From positions 1,458,978 to 1,522,977 of the forward strand of contig NW_022985166.1 in NCBI RefSeq assembly GCF_010093535.1: a stretch of DNA of 64,000 nt. Direction: 5' to 3'. This document shows positions 37,277 to 49,009 of this stretch, one piece after another. The notes below the pieces were generated by a model, which was given only the letters and a program-made list of their open reading frames with translations, searched no databases and was not told the DNA's origin. Position numbers and translations under genes: made by a program. The stretch is from Lindgomyces ingoldianus. Its lineage: Eukaryota > Ascomycota > Dothideomycetes > Pleosporales > Lindgomycetaceae. How positions within the stretch are numbered: position 1 is the stretch's first letter; the number at the start of each line of letters is the position of its first letter.

Positions 37277-38277
37277 AGTAGCTGTTGCTAACAATGAACA
37301 TCCGTAGGGAATGGAAAATGCTAGCGAGTGACAACTTCTGAAGAATCAAAAAGGTGAGATTGGGTAATTAGTGATCGTCGACACCTTCGGTTGGTACTCC
37401 TTACGCTAGGCTGAAATGGTTGGCGGATCTATTTTGGGTAATTGAGGACTTTAAAACCTTAGGCAACAAACGAGATGTCTTCCCAGCTCCCACTGCAGTA
37501 AAAGGAAGGATCGCCGCATTTACCATCTTTCAAATCTCAAAAATGACAACCCTTACGTTAGATTTGTGGAAGCTCTCTCCAAAAGCAGTGTAGGGCATAG
37601 CACTCAGTTTGCCTGAAATCCCACTGATACGAGATTTCTCAAGGCTTCAGCCTCCACAATCACCCGCAGCTCACACGCCTCTCCCAAAAAAGACAAACGG
37701 TTTTAGGATTGAGGATGAGATTGGCCGGTTGCTGACATCAACATGTCTTTAGCTGCCCAGGCTTGGAAAGGGGTAGCCGAATGGCCCCCGAACGAAACCG
37801 CACCGGAATATTCTGACCAAACAAATACATGAATTTTGTCCTTCGCCAAGTAATAGTTGGATCCAATGCTTGAACCGGAGCGGAAAATGGGTGTTGCCCC
37901 AAGGTTTGGGCTGATGCGCGGCCAGGGATCAGTCCGGTGGGCGTTGGCCCAAGAAACCATCGCGTCTCAGCCTTGAGCGCCATAGCCTCCGGGATACCAA
38001 ATGTGAGGGGCCTGACGCATTGTCATTTCGGGAGATACATAAGAATACGTGGGAAGCCCGCACTCGCGTGCTTTGAGAAGATTGAGTTCTTGCTTCAACC
38101 TTATCTTTCGGGAGAAGCCCTTTCAAGTCTTGTTCATTTAGTTCCTAACGCCTTCTTGATTCTGTCACCTTTCGTCAATACAATCAGTTTTGGATATAAT
38201 ATTTGCAACTTATTCAACGTTCAACGAACCTTGATCACTGCAATTCCTTCTTTTCCTTTAGCGTGTATATTTTCAGT
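37277..38277. other. Intergenic between divergent genes
   Basis: 1 kb upstream of both the membrane-protein gene (minus) and the PLAC8-type gene (plus). A minus-strand 85-codon frame at 37703-37960 with a real ATG (MVSWANAHRTDPWPRI) reads somewhat protein-like but resembles no family I know and has no neighbouring exon I could join. I leave it uncalled. Confidence 0.4.
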
Positions 38278-38875
38278 ATGTCTAATCAGCGACAAGACTG
38301 GCACCATAGTGGTGCTTCTTGTTGTACACCATTCGGTACATGTACGTACATACTCTAAATTATCGTTGACACGGAATGAAGTTGACAGGTTTCTAGGTCT
38401 ACTGTCTTGGTGCTGTCCATGCATCACGTACGGCCGTACCCATCATCGCGTGAGGTTTGATGGAAGCATGCAGGGCTATTCTTGCTGTAACGGCCATGTG
38501 AGTACTTTGAATTGCTACCTCACGTATAACGAGCTGTTCATTCTAACCGTTTCAAAGTGTATGGCCTTCACAGGGCTAGCCTGTCTTGGCCTGTCCTTCA
38601 TTCTGCCTATGATCCAACGAGGAGATATCCGCGCTAAATACCATCTTTCTGGAAATGGATGCAAGGACTGCCTCTGCGCCTGCTGCTGCCAGCCTTGCGA
38701 TCTTACACAGCAGGACAAGGAAGTTGCTTGGCGTGAAGACCACAAGACTGGAATTGCCCAGCAGCCCCAGCAGCACGCCCCGATGCAATACCAGAAACAA
38801 CCACAGGACACGTATGGACAACATCCGCAGCAGTTTCAACAGCATCCACAACAGTACCACCCACAGGGCCATTGA
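38278..38875 (+). CDS. PLAC8 (DUF614)-family cysteine-rich protein
   Basis: Three exons, 38278-38345, 38389-38497 and 38558-38875, give 164 aa. Start MSNQRQDWHHSG. The PLAC8 pattern is visible: CCTPFGTC, then LLSWCCPCITYGRT, then GYSCCNGH, a hydrophobic stretch (CMAFTGLACLGLSFILPMI), the KYHLSGNGCKDCLCACCCQP segment and DLTQQDKEVAWRED. The C-terminus is glutamine/proline/histidine-rich (repeated PQQ and HPQQ). Family members sit in membranes and take part in metal handling or cell-size control in plants and fungi; the role here is unknown. The long open frame upstream (from 37937) is a false extension: cysteine spacing is only right when exon 1 starts at 38278. The intron 38346-38388 is short (43 bp). 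Confidence 0.85.
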
Positions 38876-39559
38876 TTGAGACTAGATAAGATGGAAGGGG
38901 CTAAAAAAAAAGGGTGAGAAACAGGAGGTATTTCCGGTATGGTTGAAACAATTTACAGAGGATTGCAAATTGCTATTGTAGAAGGTACTGGTGAATTCGG
39001 TCTTGGAGTGATACCATTTTATTTTCAGGAGTTGTAATTCCAATTTTTCTTTCTTTACGCCTGTATTCTCCTGCGTGCCTCGCTGCTTGTTTAAGATTTG
39101 CAGACACTCTTTTAACCTCAAACAGAGGTTCGTCAGTTTTCCGACAACTGGGTTTCCATTAAAGATCAAGCCCGGGGACTGCCAACAGCTTCGGTGCTTG
39201 GCCTTGTGTGCGTGAGATTAGCGATTGGGGTGCCCAGAGCGAAGCGTGCGGATTCCCAGTCCAATGGTTCAGCCACTCGCAAGTCACCCCACCTCACTTC
39301 GAGAGTCAAGTCGAGGCAATCCTACCGCATTTGCAGGTTGTTGTTTCAGTTTTCACTCTAGATGCATTGCTGTCTCGCAATACTGCGCCGCACGGTTCCT
39401 TCCGCAACCCCAGGCGCGAATGTGTCGTGGAGCAACAGTCGCTTAACCCTAACACTTCTGTCTACAAGAAGAAATGGATAACATCCTCACTTTCGTTTGA
39501 CCTCTGTGGTTATTTCGCTTTTATGCCTGCCACATCACCAGAATCGCTCTCGGTAAAGA
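38876..39559. other. Intergenic, nothing recognised
   Basis: 3' UTR of the PLAC8-type gene followed by the promoter of the HET-domain gene. No feature stands out. Confidence 0.5.
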
Positions 39560-42516
39560 ATGGATCTTATACCGACGCCTCTGGAGTCAATCCCAGGAGT
39601 CAAGGTACCATTAATGAGCATAATCCCCTACGATTTCAAGGATTTCTCTGAATTCCCCCAACGACATGGATTTGAGCTAGAACAGCTACTTGCTGCCGAT
39701 CAAGCACCTGTATTGATCGCATCTGTTATGCAGTCGTGGCTCTTCTTCGGTCTACTCTCTGAATTCTTTCAGAGACCAGTCAACACTAAGGAATTTTCAA
39801 GCCTCGATAATTCATCCAGCTCCAGGGTTATCAGTTTGAGACCTCTTGGGCCGCTCCTCAGATCTCAGCCTCGTAACGTCGACCTTAAAGGTCGCTGTGC
39901 CTTAGTAGAGCGTGCTACGGACGGTTTGCGCTTCCTGGAAGATAGCCCTGTTTACCAACAGTATACTCCTCCAATTTCCGAGATCGGCTTGTCTGTTAGG
40001 ATGCTTATATACGCTCTTGCGCCTGAATCCGGAGGGCCTATCATTAAGCTCAGTCCGCATCCTTTGATCTCAAGGAGACTGAGGGATGCTGGATGGTGTC
40101 CTTCGCATATTCGACGAATAGAAGGATTGAAAAATGATTTGCTTGGGTACTACCTATCGCTCCTCCGTCGCCCCAACCCTCGAGGCTTCCGCCATGATGC
40201 TTGTCCACCAACGAACTGCGAAGCAAGTAGCACATCGCTATCCAAAGATTACGTTAGCCGTCATACTCACGTCGATGGGGGTCCTTGCCCTCTAATCCAT
40301 GTCGACCAGAAGCAAGTGAGGGCCATTATTGCGAACGGCGACATCCCTCTAATTTCCATACAATTCTCGTCCACTGGAGCTATTACCTTAAAAACTCGCC
40401 CGGCACAATCACGAGATCGCTTTATAGCAATATCACATGTCTGGTCTGACGGCCTTGGAAATCCAAATTCGAATGCCCTACCAAGATGCCAACTAAACCA
40501 ACTTGGAGCCTACCTACAACAACTACCTCACCCTTCCACTCAGCCAGTGGACGGCGATTTTCGCTCAGTCTTCAGCTACGGCCCGGTTTCCGTCGACCTC
40601 GCGAAGCTTAGCATAATTCTTCGAAAGTCAAAACGTCCAACGTGGTTCTGGATGGATACCCTCTGTATTCCTATCTCGACAGACTCTGCAGACAAAGAAA
40701 CAAAGGAGCTGAAAAAGCGAGCTATTGATTTAATGGCTGTCATTTACGGGAGTGCATCCCAGATCTTAGTCTTAGACTCAAGCATTCAACAATCTCGGAT
40801 TAGCACCATGGATACAAGCGAGATGCTCGCACGTATTTCTTTCAGTAATTGGATGGGACGTTGTTGGACACTACAAGAGGGCGCTCTCAGTCCCTACGTC
40901 TACTTTCAATGCGCAGATGGAGCTATAAACATCCTCAGTGCTTTACCAAGGCCTCGCTTTCCTCAAAATTTGTTTATTCATCCTGCGTCTTTTCGCCTAA
41001 CTGATTTGTCAGGCACCCTACAATCTTTGAAATGGACGTGGCAGCACAGTACAGAGTTGCACCATTACAATTCCTGTCACATCCGTGGGAATATCGAACA
41101 ACTGATCTATAATACTCTGTATTCACTGTGTACGACTTCGTTGCACATTTCTGGCCAATCCAAAGCCCAGAACTTCTACAAGCTCCCCTTGGCTCAAATA
41201 CCCCTTCTGACCGCCCAATGGGTGCAAGAGTTGGTTTCCGTTTGGAACGCCCTATCCATTCGTACAACCACCATGGCAGAAGACCTTCCTGCCATATTTG
41301 CCAACCTACTCGGTCTAAACGCATACCATGTTCTCGGGCTTCCTCCTCAGGAAAGATTGAGGGCGATAATTGAAGCTGGTGATGCGCTGCCTGTTTCCTT
41401 TTTGTACAACTGCGGACCTCGGGTGCGACCGAACGAGAATCATCGAGGCCGCTGGATCCCAACTGTTCTCAATCGCTATGCTCTTAATGAGATGCCCTTA
41501 ATGCGTTTCGATGCGGCTCGAAATGTTTTGCTGCGGACCTCAGACATGCTCCATCATGAGGTCCATATCAGTCCAACGTTCCTGCTCTTTCAACGAAGTT
41601 TGCCAATCGTCCTCGAAGAGTTCATTGTAAAAACTAAAGATGGGAAACTATGGAAAATCATATGCCATCGTGACGAAGATGATCAGTTGGATTGCGGGCC
41701 ATTTAAGTGCACTGGCCTTCTCATTAGAAGTGCCTATGGCCAGGGATGCTGTCTCCGTCTTATGCATGGCGTTGAAAATACCAAGTTCGAAGGGATATAT
41801 GATTGTCCTTGCACAGTTAAAGAACTCCAGGAGGATGACTTGGATATTTCCAGCAGAGATTTATTCTCCGCCGACCAGATCGACTCATGGACGATTAAGC
41901 TTCTCAACGGTAAGATCACGCCATCCCAAATGCCTCTGTATTTGCAGTAGTCAGGAGACTGATATTTTCAGACTCGGATCCTGCTATCGCCCTGAAGCCC
42001 CGTATTTCCCAGAGCCCAAAAATGACGTTCTTCAATCCGAACGAGAGTGCACACTGGCTCTTACGCTTTCTTTCGATTTGGTTACCTTTGATTCCATTGA
42101 TATTGGTACCTATGATTCTTCGTATCTACATCGCTGCCCATTCTGAATGGTCTACGCTATCAACTATAGGCCGTGCATCTCTCATAGCTTTTATCGTTCA
42201 GCGCATTCCCACTCCACTGTCATTCTTCCCAATAACGCAAGCCCTTTTCATTGTCGACCGAAAACAATCTGTGGGAGGATTATGTTCATTGGATATTGCG
42301 TACGTTGTCTTGGATCTGATATGGATTGCATATGTTGGTTTTGCTTTTGCACTCACTGTACAGCAGTGGGTTCAGTATCGCTTTGAATACCAACTTTCTG
42401 TCTTAAAGCAGGACTGGAAGCAGGAACCTGATATTGGCAAAGTGTGGACCGTGATACAGAGTCACTTGCCTGGTAGCTGGAGGAGGAGGATAGAAAAGGT
42501 TATGTTTAACCCCTGA
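39560..42516 (+). CDS. HET-domain protein with C-terminal transmembrane helices
   Basis: Two exons, 39560-41909 and 41972-42516, joined in frame across a 62 bp intron; 964 aa. Residues ~290-460 form a divergent heterokaryon-incompatibility (HET) domain: FIAISHVWSDGLGN, WFWMDTLCIPI, KKRAIDLMAVIYGSASQILV and the RCWTLQEGAL block. The last ~170 residues hold about three hydrophobic helices (WLPLIPLILVPMILRIYIA; a segment around IAFIVQRIPTPLSFFP; AYVVLDLIWIAYVGFAFAL). HET proteins trigger cell death on non-self recognition in filamentous ascomycetes; membrane anchoring would fit a pore-linked or sensor role, but that is inference. The two parts are open separately, so an annotator without the intron would split the gene. 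The start MDLIPTPLES is the first in-frame ATG. Confidence 0.85.
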
Positions 42517-42929
42517 TTAGCACGTCATTACTCTATCCACGACCTTTGACATGGCGGTAGCTTTGTAAGGTGTCAAGTTCACAAAAGAAAACGAGATATC
42601 CTTCAAATAGGCAGTGATAAATGGACGAGTATGAACCATCGACTTAATATGTCAGTATCAGAACGAGTGAATCACAAATTTACTTTCCCCCCAAGAGCCT
42701 TTTAGGTCGGAAATATCCGTCATTATCGAACAAATCCTCCACCTTCCCATTTGTGCACGGTGGCCAATTCCTGTAGTGTTGTCAACGGCGTACTTCTAAA
42801 TCTGGATACAGAATTCTACCCACACACGGGACGAACTCTGACTTACCAATGACGAGTCTTAATTATAAAACGCCAGGATTGTCAGAGACAAGAAAAAAAG
42901 AGACCTTCAAGCACGCTTTGGCCTCGCAC
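42517..42929. other. Intergenic, nothing recognised
   Basis: 3' region of the HET gene, facing the end of the pseudogene. No feature seen. Confidence 0.4.
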
Positions 42930-43958
42930 TCCTATAAGGCTTGTTAAAGGCTCTCTCGTTTCTGTGCAGGGATCCAGAAGATTTTAAAAGCGTTCCGTTA
43001 TAGCTCCGGCCTCGACATTTTGTTCTGTATCTGGGCCAATCTTCTACATTTTCTCGTTCATGCACCCCCTGAAACAAGAAGGGTTATCGGAATTAATGGC
43101 TACTCTGATACCGGCCCATAGTAGTTATAATATTTCTTTCCTTCAAATCCTTCGTCACCACGTTGCTGACCGGATAACTCCGAGACCGATCCCGCTCTGC
43201 TTGACGAGCTAGATAAGTGTCACCATGGACTATATTTAGTTACACGGTCGATACGGTCGGTTCCTTTCTCGACAATAGCTTACCGAATATGTCCAGTACT
43301 ATTGTTCTGATCGATATCCCAGCGACAAGTGACCAGAAACCCTTCCAATTTTGCTCTCTTGAAAACTTCCAAGAACTTAGATGGCGGGTTTCCTCGCTCG
43401 CCGGGGTCGAGTCCGACATCCAGGATCCTGCCCTTATAGGGTAAAGCATCTGTCAGCGTAGCCATAGTGGGGCCCGGCTCGATATCTTGTAGAAGACACA
43501 TGCTCAAGCTAGTACCCATGCCTAATTCACGCTCTACTTTCACGATGGCATACCGCAGCTCCACAATGACAATGGGGAATGGGACCCTGTGTGAGGTGAG
43601 CGCCTGAGAGTCCGAGAAAAATCCGTATGAATGGCGTTCTGGGAATGGGTTTTATTGAGATAAGCCAAGCAGGTCGATGAAGTCGGATGAAGTCCGTACT
43701 GTAGACTGTGACTAAAGATGTGAGGTTGTGAAAGGAATACACATCTGAAGGCGTGTCTAGCGAGCCGATGGCTTCAGGAACTATCACTTGGTTTCGTGTG
43801 GCGATCTCAAGGATGAGCGATGGCGTCAATGTATTCTCATGGTTGACATGCAACTCAACCTTGGGCGTGTTGGCGATGACGTTGCTCAGGAAAGCCATGA
43901 CGAGAGGATTGTGTTCGAGAATGCGACACGCGGAGGAGTTAGCTTTAATGGACGCCAT
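42930..43958 (-). pseudogene. Adenosine deaminase-like pseudogene
   Basis: Reading the minus strand, adenosine/adenine deaminase-type text runs through several frames. It starts with an N-terminal piece around KVELHVNHENTLTPSLILEI and FHNLTSLVTVYS. After two frame changes (about 43690 and 43630) it continues as FFSDSQALTSHRVPFPIVIV, then RYAIVKVERELG, ERGNPPSKFLEVFKRAK and CRWDIDQNNSTGHIR. A TAA at 43280-43282 follows, then AIVEKGTDRIDRV, YPVSNVVTKDLKERNII and VAINSDNPSCFRGCMNEKM, again with stops and frame shifts. The canonical metal-binding HxHxEG reads HVNHEN here. It therefore cannot encode an active enzyme as it stands. Exact ends are uncertain. Confidence 0.8.
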
Positions 43959-44802
43959 TGCGACATAGAACCCAGCAGCTCAGTCAATCCTTTGATAATG
44001 GCAAGTGTGGAAATGCTGGGAGGGGGTGGCTGGTGAATTGCTTGTCGATAATGCCTCCTATCTCTTGCTGGCTCGTGTGCAAACTCTTATCGTGACACGA
44101 AAACGCTGGCTCCCTGTTCTCATCTCAGCCCTCCGCCGTAACCCGTTGCCTCGGCGGTGACGGACTCGATAAATCCACGGTTCACCGCTCGTCGGCAGCT
44201 ACCTCTGAGACGCGTCTCATTTCCACAGGCGCTGGGCAACCCTTCAACCCAGACTTGAGATGGTGACGCTAGCGGTTCGCCCCATGTCGCCGAACGACCC
44301 TGAGCAACATCCCCTGCCGACCGTCCTGCACAATCTATGCACGAGATATCGATGAGGACCCACCTTCTTCCAATTTCGACTTTGCGATTCCGCTTTCAGC
44401 CTCACGTTTAGGGTCAAGAATGTTCCGTTAAATCTTGGACCTATCTATGGCTTGCCACTGATCTATTGGCTCCGTGCCATGGTGCCATGTTTCTCTCCTC
44501 TGTCGTCTCTGCTTTGGTTCGACTCTGTCATCGTTCCAAACATGTTCAACCTAAACGCCAACACGACGTTGAGGCACCAGGTCGCTATATAACTTTTGTC
44601 CGACTGGTGACTTTTGCAGTATATGTCACCTGTTCTATATATCTTCGGACTTTTAGAGCGAGTGGTGTTGCCCATCTGCATGACTTTCATTTGAACGTGG
44701 CATTCGCTCGTTCTTGCTTGATACCCCTAATTCTCTTCTATATCTTTTCCTTCCATTAAAGAACCAGCCTTTATTCATTAACATCTTGACAAGTCATCCA
44801 CC
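43959..44802. other. Intergenic, promoter of the WSC peroxidase gene
   Basis: 844 bp without a convincing gene. The last 50 bases are the likely leader; the start context at 44803 is CACCATGG. Confidence 0.5.
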
Positions 44803-47800
44803 ATGGTCTGGATAAGACCAACTCTCGCATGGATCTTCCTCGCGTGGTACCAATACGGAGCTGTAGCTGCCCCCACATGGCCCTCATCCATCGATGAGTT
44901 GGAGGATATCATGCTGCTGCATTCAGGGTACCGCGGACGTGGCTTTGCAACGGCTGTCACCCCTTGTTCCTTTTCTGCCCAGGGCCCCGGACGCATCACA
45001 GCCGCTGAATGGATTCGAACGGCCTTTCACGATATGGCTACAGGAAACGTTTTCTCCGGTGCTGGTGGCTTGGATGCATCGCTGATATTCGAGACGACAA
45101 GTGGTGAAAACAATGGCGCAGAATTTGTCACCACTCTCACAACATACGCGCCATTCTTTTCCAGCCGAGCCTCTATGGCAGACATCATCGCCATAGGTGT
45201 CTACACAGCTACTCGATCCTGTGGTGGTCCAATAATCCCAGTCAAGGCCGGACGCATCGATGCCACTGAAGCAGGCCCCCTAGGCATTCCTCTTCCCCAG
45301 AACGCTATCGGCACATTCACGAACCAATTCTCCAGATTTGGATACAACGCTACCGAAATGATCCAGTTTGTCGCCTGTGGCCACACCCTTGGCGGGGTAC
45401 ATTCAGCCAACTTCCCTGAGATTGTACCGGCTAACACTGCTCCAAACGACCTTGCAGTGTTCGACACTACATCTGCTGTCTTTGACAACAAAATTGTTAC
45501 CGAGTATATTGCTGGAACGACCAAAGACCCCCTGGTCGTTGGGCCTTCCACTGCAAATACGCGGAACTCAGATTTCAGAGTCTTTAATTCTGATAAGAAC
45601 GTTACAATCAAAGCCTTGCAAGACCCTTCTACATTTTCCAACGTCTGCAAGAACATGTTTCAAAGGATGATCGAGATTGTACCAAGTGGAACTACTCTTA
45701 CGGATCCTATCACGCCGTACGACATCAAGCCTTACGCTCTGCAGCTCACTTTGCTTGACGGTGGTTCCCAGATTTCCTTCACTGGAGATATCCGCATTCG
45801 AACGACTCAGCTCCCCGCGAGTCAGATTGCATTGGTCCGATTGGTATACGCGGATCGAACTGGTGCAGCCGTTTCGACGCCTATCGATACTACGCATAAG
45901 GGCGATGCTTCTGGATTTGACGACACGTTCACTTTCTACGGCTTTTCGACTAAACTCTCGGCCGACACTTCTATCTCGTCCTTCAATGTTGTTATCACTT
46001 TGCCAGGGGGCTCCACTGAGGTTCACAACAATAATGGGAACGGCTTTAAGGTCGACGATGGTGTCATTTTCCAGTCTCCTCAGAGCTGCTTGGATGCCAC
46101 TGGAAAATTGACAATAGTTGCTGCTGTTCGCAATGGAGGATCTGCCCCCAACCTGCAGGTAGTGGTCAAGAACCCGCGAGCTAGTCCAGTCGTAGTTCCA
46201 GCATTGTCAACTACAACGGCTGTGATGGCAACTCAATCAGCTATCGGCTCATATCAACTCTACTCTGCTTCATATACTTTCTCGGGCAACCAGGCTCAGT
46301 CTGCTGTCTTTGGAGTCTCAGCTGGAAGCTCATCAGACAATAACAAGAACGCCATGGTCTTGCCATCCACTTGCACGCCATTAGGCACATCAACTCCAAC
46401 CTCAACGCCATCATCATCCGCATTCTCTTTCCAAGGGTGTTACACCGACAGCGGTCCGCAGCGTGCTCTCTCCAGCGCCGCTTCTGCCGACGATACTATG
46501 ACTGTAGAGAAGTGCTCAGCCTTCTGCTCCTCGTATAAATTGTTTGGCCTTGAATATGGTAGAGAATGCTACTGTGGCAACGCTTTGGGTTCTTCGAGCA
46601 CTATCTCTGGACAGACTGACTGTAGCATGGCTTGCACTGGTAACTCCTCAGAGACATGCGGTGCCGGAAGCCGAATCAGCCTGTACGAGAATCTCAAGTA
46701 CATCCCGACGGTCAACCCACAAGTCAATGGCTACAGTTACATTGGTTGTTACAGCGAAGGAAGTACTGGACGCGCTCTATCTGATAGTCAAACTGCAAAC
46801 AACGCCATGACGGTGGAGGCCTGCGCAAATTTTTGTAACGGTGCGACATATTTCGGAGTTGAGTACGGGCAAGAGTGCTACTGCGGGGGAGTTCTGAATG
46901 CAGGAAGCGTAAATCAATCGGCAACGGATTGTTCAATGACATGCGCGGGCAACAGCACTGAGTACTGTGGTGCGGGAAACCGTCTCAATATCTATAAGAA
47001 GATTCCTGTCACCAGCTCGTTAACACCCATGCCTTCGACGACGTCATCAAGCCTTGTTATCAGATTGTCCACCGATTCTACGACTACGGTTGTCGCAAGC
47101 TCTTCCAGCTCGATCCTCGATTCCTTGAGCTCATCTTCTTCCACCTCTCCAACTTCTTCATCCTCAACCTCCCCCTCTGCTACCCCCAGCCCCCACCTCT
47201 CAGGTTACACTTACCTCGGCTGCCTCTCTGATTCAGTAACCTCACGCACCCTCTCCATAAAATCCTACTCCACCTCCAACAATACCTACGCCACCTGCGC
47301 CGACTTCTGTTCCGGCTACGTCTACTTCGGCGTCGAATACAGTACCGAGTGCTACTGCAGCGACACGCTCTCAAACACCCCCTCCACAGTTCCAGAATCT
47401 GACTGCAATATGGCATGTAGTGGTTCTGAGGGCACTGGAAATTGCGGCGCGGCGAATAGGCTTAATGTGTTTAAATCCACGACAATAACAACGCCGCCGG
47501 CGAATCCGGTGGTCGCGGGGTATAATTATACAGGATGTCATACGGATTCGGTGAATAATCGGGTGCTGAATGGGGTCTTTTTGTTCGATGCGAGTATGAC
47601 GGTTGAGATGTGCGTGGAGTTTTGTAAGGGGACGAAGTATTTTGGTACAGAGTATGGAGGCGAGTGTTATTGTGGGGAGAAGTTTGTGAATCCGACGAGT
47701 GTGGTGCAGGAGAGTAATTGTAGTTTTGTGTGTGGGGGGAATAAGAAGGAATATTGTGGGGGGGCGAATCGGTTGAGTCTGTGGGGGAAGGTGGACACAG

Positions 47801-47808
47801 TCTCTTGA
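44803..47808 (+). CDS. Secreted heme peroxidase with four WSC domains
   Basis: Single exon, 1001 aa, ATG in a strong context. Signal peptide at 1-23 (ending YGAVAAP). Residues ~30-300 are a plant/fungal-type heme peroxidase domain: distal Arg/His in EWIRTAFHDM (~69-77), GGLDASLIFE, and the proximal-His block QFVACGHTLGGVHSANF (~188-204). Residues ~300-530 look like a beta-rich region. WSC domains then follow at ~543-625, ~642-730, ~799-885 and ~905-995. Each has the cysteine pattern GCYxD..CxxFC..FGxEYGxECYCG..C.M.C.G. The second and third are separated by a Ser/Thr-rich linker (about 738-795). WSC domains bind carbohydrate, so the enzyme may act at cell walls or lignocellulose. The last WSC repeat uses very G/T-rich codons, unlike the third. 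Confidence 0.93.
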   Translation: MVWIRPTLAWIFLAWYQYGAVAAPTWPSSIDELEDIMLLHSGYRGRGFATAVTPCSFSAQGPGRITAAEWIRTAFHDMATGNVFSGAGGLDASLIFETTSGENNGAEFVTTLTTYAPFFSSRASMADIIAIGVYTATRSCGGPIIPVKAGRIDATEAGPLGIPLPQNAIGTFTNQFSRFGYNATEMIQFVACGHTLGGVHSANFPEIVPANTAPNDLAVFDTTSAVFDNKIVTEYIAGTTKDPLVVGPSTANTRNSDFRVFNSDKNVTIKALQDPSTFSNVCKNMFQRMIEIVPSGTTLTDPITPYDIKPYALQLTLLDGGSQISFTGDIRIRTTQLPASQIALVRLVYADRTGAAVSTPIDTTHKGDASGFDDTFTFYGFSTKLSADTSISSFNVVITLPGGSTEVHNNNGNGFKVDDGVIFQSPQSCLDATGKLTIVAAVRNGGSAPNLQVVVKNPRASPVVVPALSTTTAVMATQSAIGSYQLYSASYTFSGNQAQSAVFGVSAGSSSDNNKNAMVLPSTCTPLGTSTPTSTPSSSAFSFQGCYTDSGPQRALSSAASADDTMTVEKCSAFCSSYKLFGLEYGRECYCGNALGSSSTISGQTDCSMACTGNSSETCGAGSRISLYENLKYIPTVNPQVNGYSYIGCYSEGSTGRALSDSQTANNAMTVEACANFCNGATYFGVEYGQECYCGGVLNAGSVNQSATDCSMTCAGNSTEYCGAGNRLNIYKKIPVTSSLTPMPSTTSSSLVIRLSTDSTTTVVASSSSSILDSLSSSSSTSPTSSSSTSPSATPSPHLSGYTYLGCLSDSVTSRTLSIKSYSTSNNTYATCADFCSGYVYFGVEYSTECYCSDTLSNTPSTVPESDCNMACSGSEGTGNCGAANRLNVFKSTTITTPPANPVVAGYNYTGCHTDSVNNRVLNGVFLFDASMTVEMCVEFCKGTKYFGTEYGGECYCGEKFVNPTSVVQESNCSFVCGGNKKEYCGGANRLSLWGKVDTVS

Positions 47809-49009
47809 GACATGTCAGAGGAGATTGGGGGAAGGTGTTTATTTAATTGATGGTAATGATGATGTCGATATCCAGGTTTACATAATCCTTTCAGGATAAC
47901 TAACTAGAAGGGAACTTGACTTGGCACGCCATTCCCTTGGGTCTAATACCCGCTCTGATATTCGGGGGAAGCAAGCATGGTGTTTGGTGTTGCATATGAC
48001 ATTTTCTTCTGGATTCTACGAAACCCTGCATGGATTTATTATGCTTGGATAATTAGATTGGGGATAGCAGTAATATATGTATTCACTCATTGAAATCAGC
48101 TTCACGATATCTACTCTTTCTATGCTTCATTATTCCAAACATACTAACTTTCTCGCCCCTCCAACCGTCGGGCGCTTCCTACGTCTTCCGCACTCCCTAG
48201 AGTCTTACTCGCGAGTATGATATCCACGGGGCCTTGATCTATGTATCTATCAATTAATTAATTAATTAGCAGCCCACAAATCTCAGCCTCATCTATAACA
48301 TCGCCTTTGCTGGACCCACTCTCCACGCTAGCAAAAGGTAAGGATACACGGCCGACTCGAGCAGTTTTCCTTCAGCTCTTGGCGATTACCCAAAGGTATG
48401 CACGGGACTTGCTTATACAGATTTCGAAATTTTACGCACCCTCCCAGCTTTCAAGCCAAGTCCTTGTGCAAAATTGCTCCTACGCTGGAGGTAAGAAGGA
48501 GTGCTGACGTAACAACTCTGGATTGGCGTGGAGGGAGGAAAGGATTAGATATCCTGCTCTAAAAGGTGATTTACTCCTAGTTGCAGATGGTGTTGTATCT
48601 CAAAGAGCGGGTTTTTGAGGGAGGGAGAGAGAGAGAGTATGCCTGGTAAAGCGGTGGCTGGAAAGATCTTGCGTTTTCTGGACTAGTTTGTAGGAGAATG
48701 CACTGAAGGCCACAGGGAGGGGAAATCCTTGAGTTTTTGCATGCTAGAAAGAAAATCCTAGATTGTGAGTGTAGAGAAAGAGAATGGTAAATTCTACTAT
48801 ATTTCTGCCTTAATATAGAAAGGAGAGTGCATGAGTGCTAGCCCCGAAGGAAAATTCTAGTTTGTGGGGAGACAAAACGATGACACTGTCTGTTATACTT
48901 CCCGACATTTTAGCGAAAACTGCTCTCCATGTATGCGGAGTCTTGAGTTTGACAATGGTATTGTACACACAAATATACATCGCTACACCTCATCTTTACA
49001 CTTCTACAT
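47809..49009. other. Intergenic with microsatellites
   Basis: 1.2 kb between the convergent WSC peroxidase and uS15m genes. It holds an (AATT)-type run near 48250-48268, a GA-rich run near 48619-48640, and two loosely similar copies of a CTAG...AAAATNCTAG...TTGTG block near 48740 and 48830. No gene is supported. Confidence 0.5.

Noticed and set aside
37937..38277. Long frame running into the PLAC8-type gene from upstream
   Set aside because: Not consistent with the family; splicing from the ATG at 38278 restores the conserved cysteine pattern.
43753..44036. Plus-strand ORFs over the deaminase relic
   Set aside because: Shadows of the minus-strand pseudogene.
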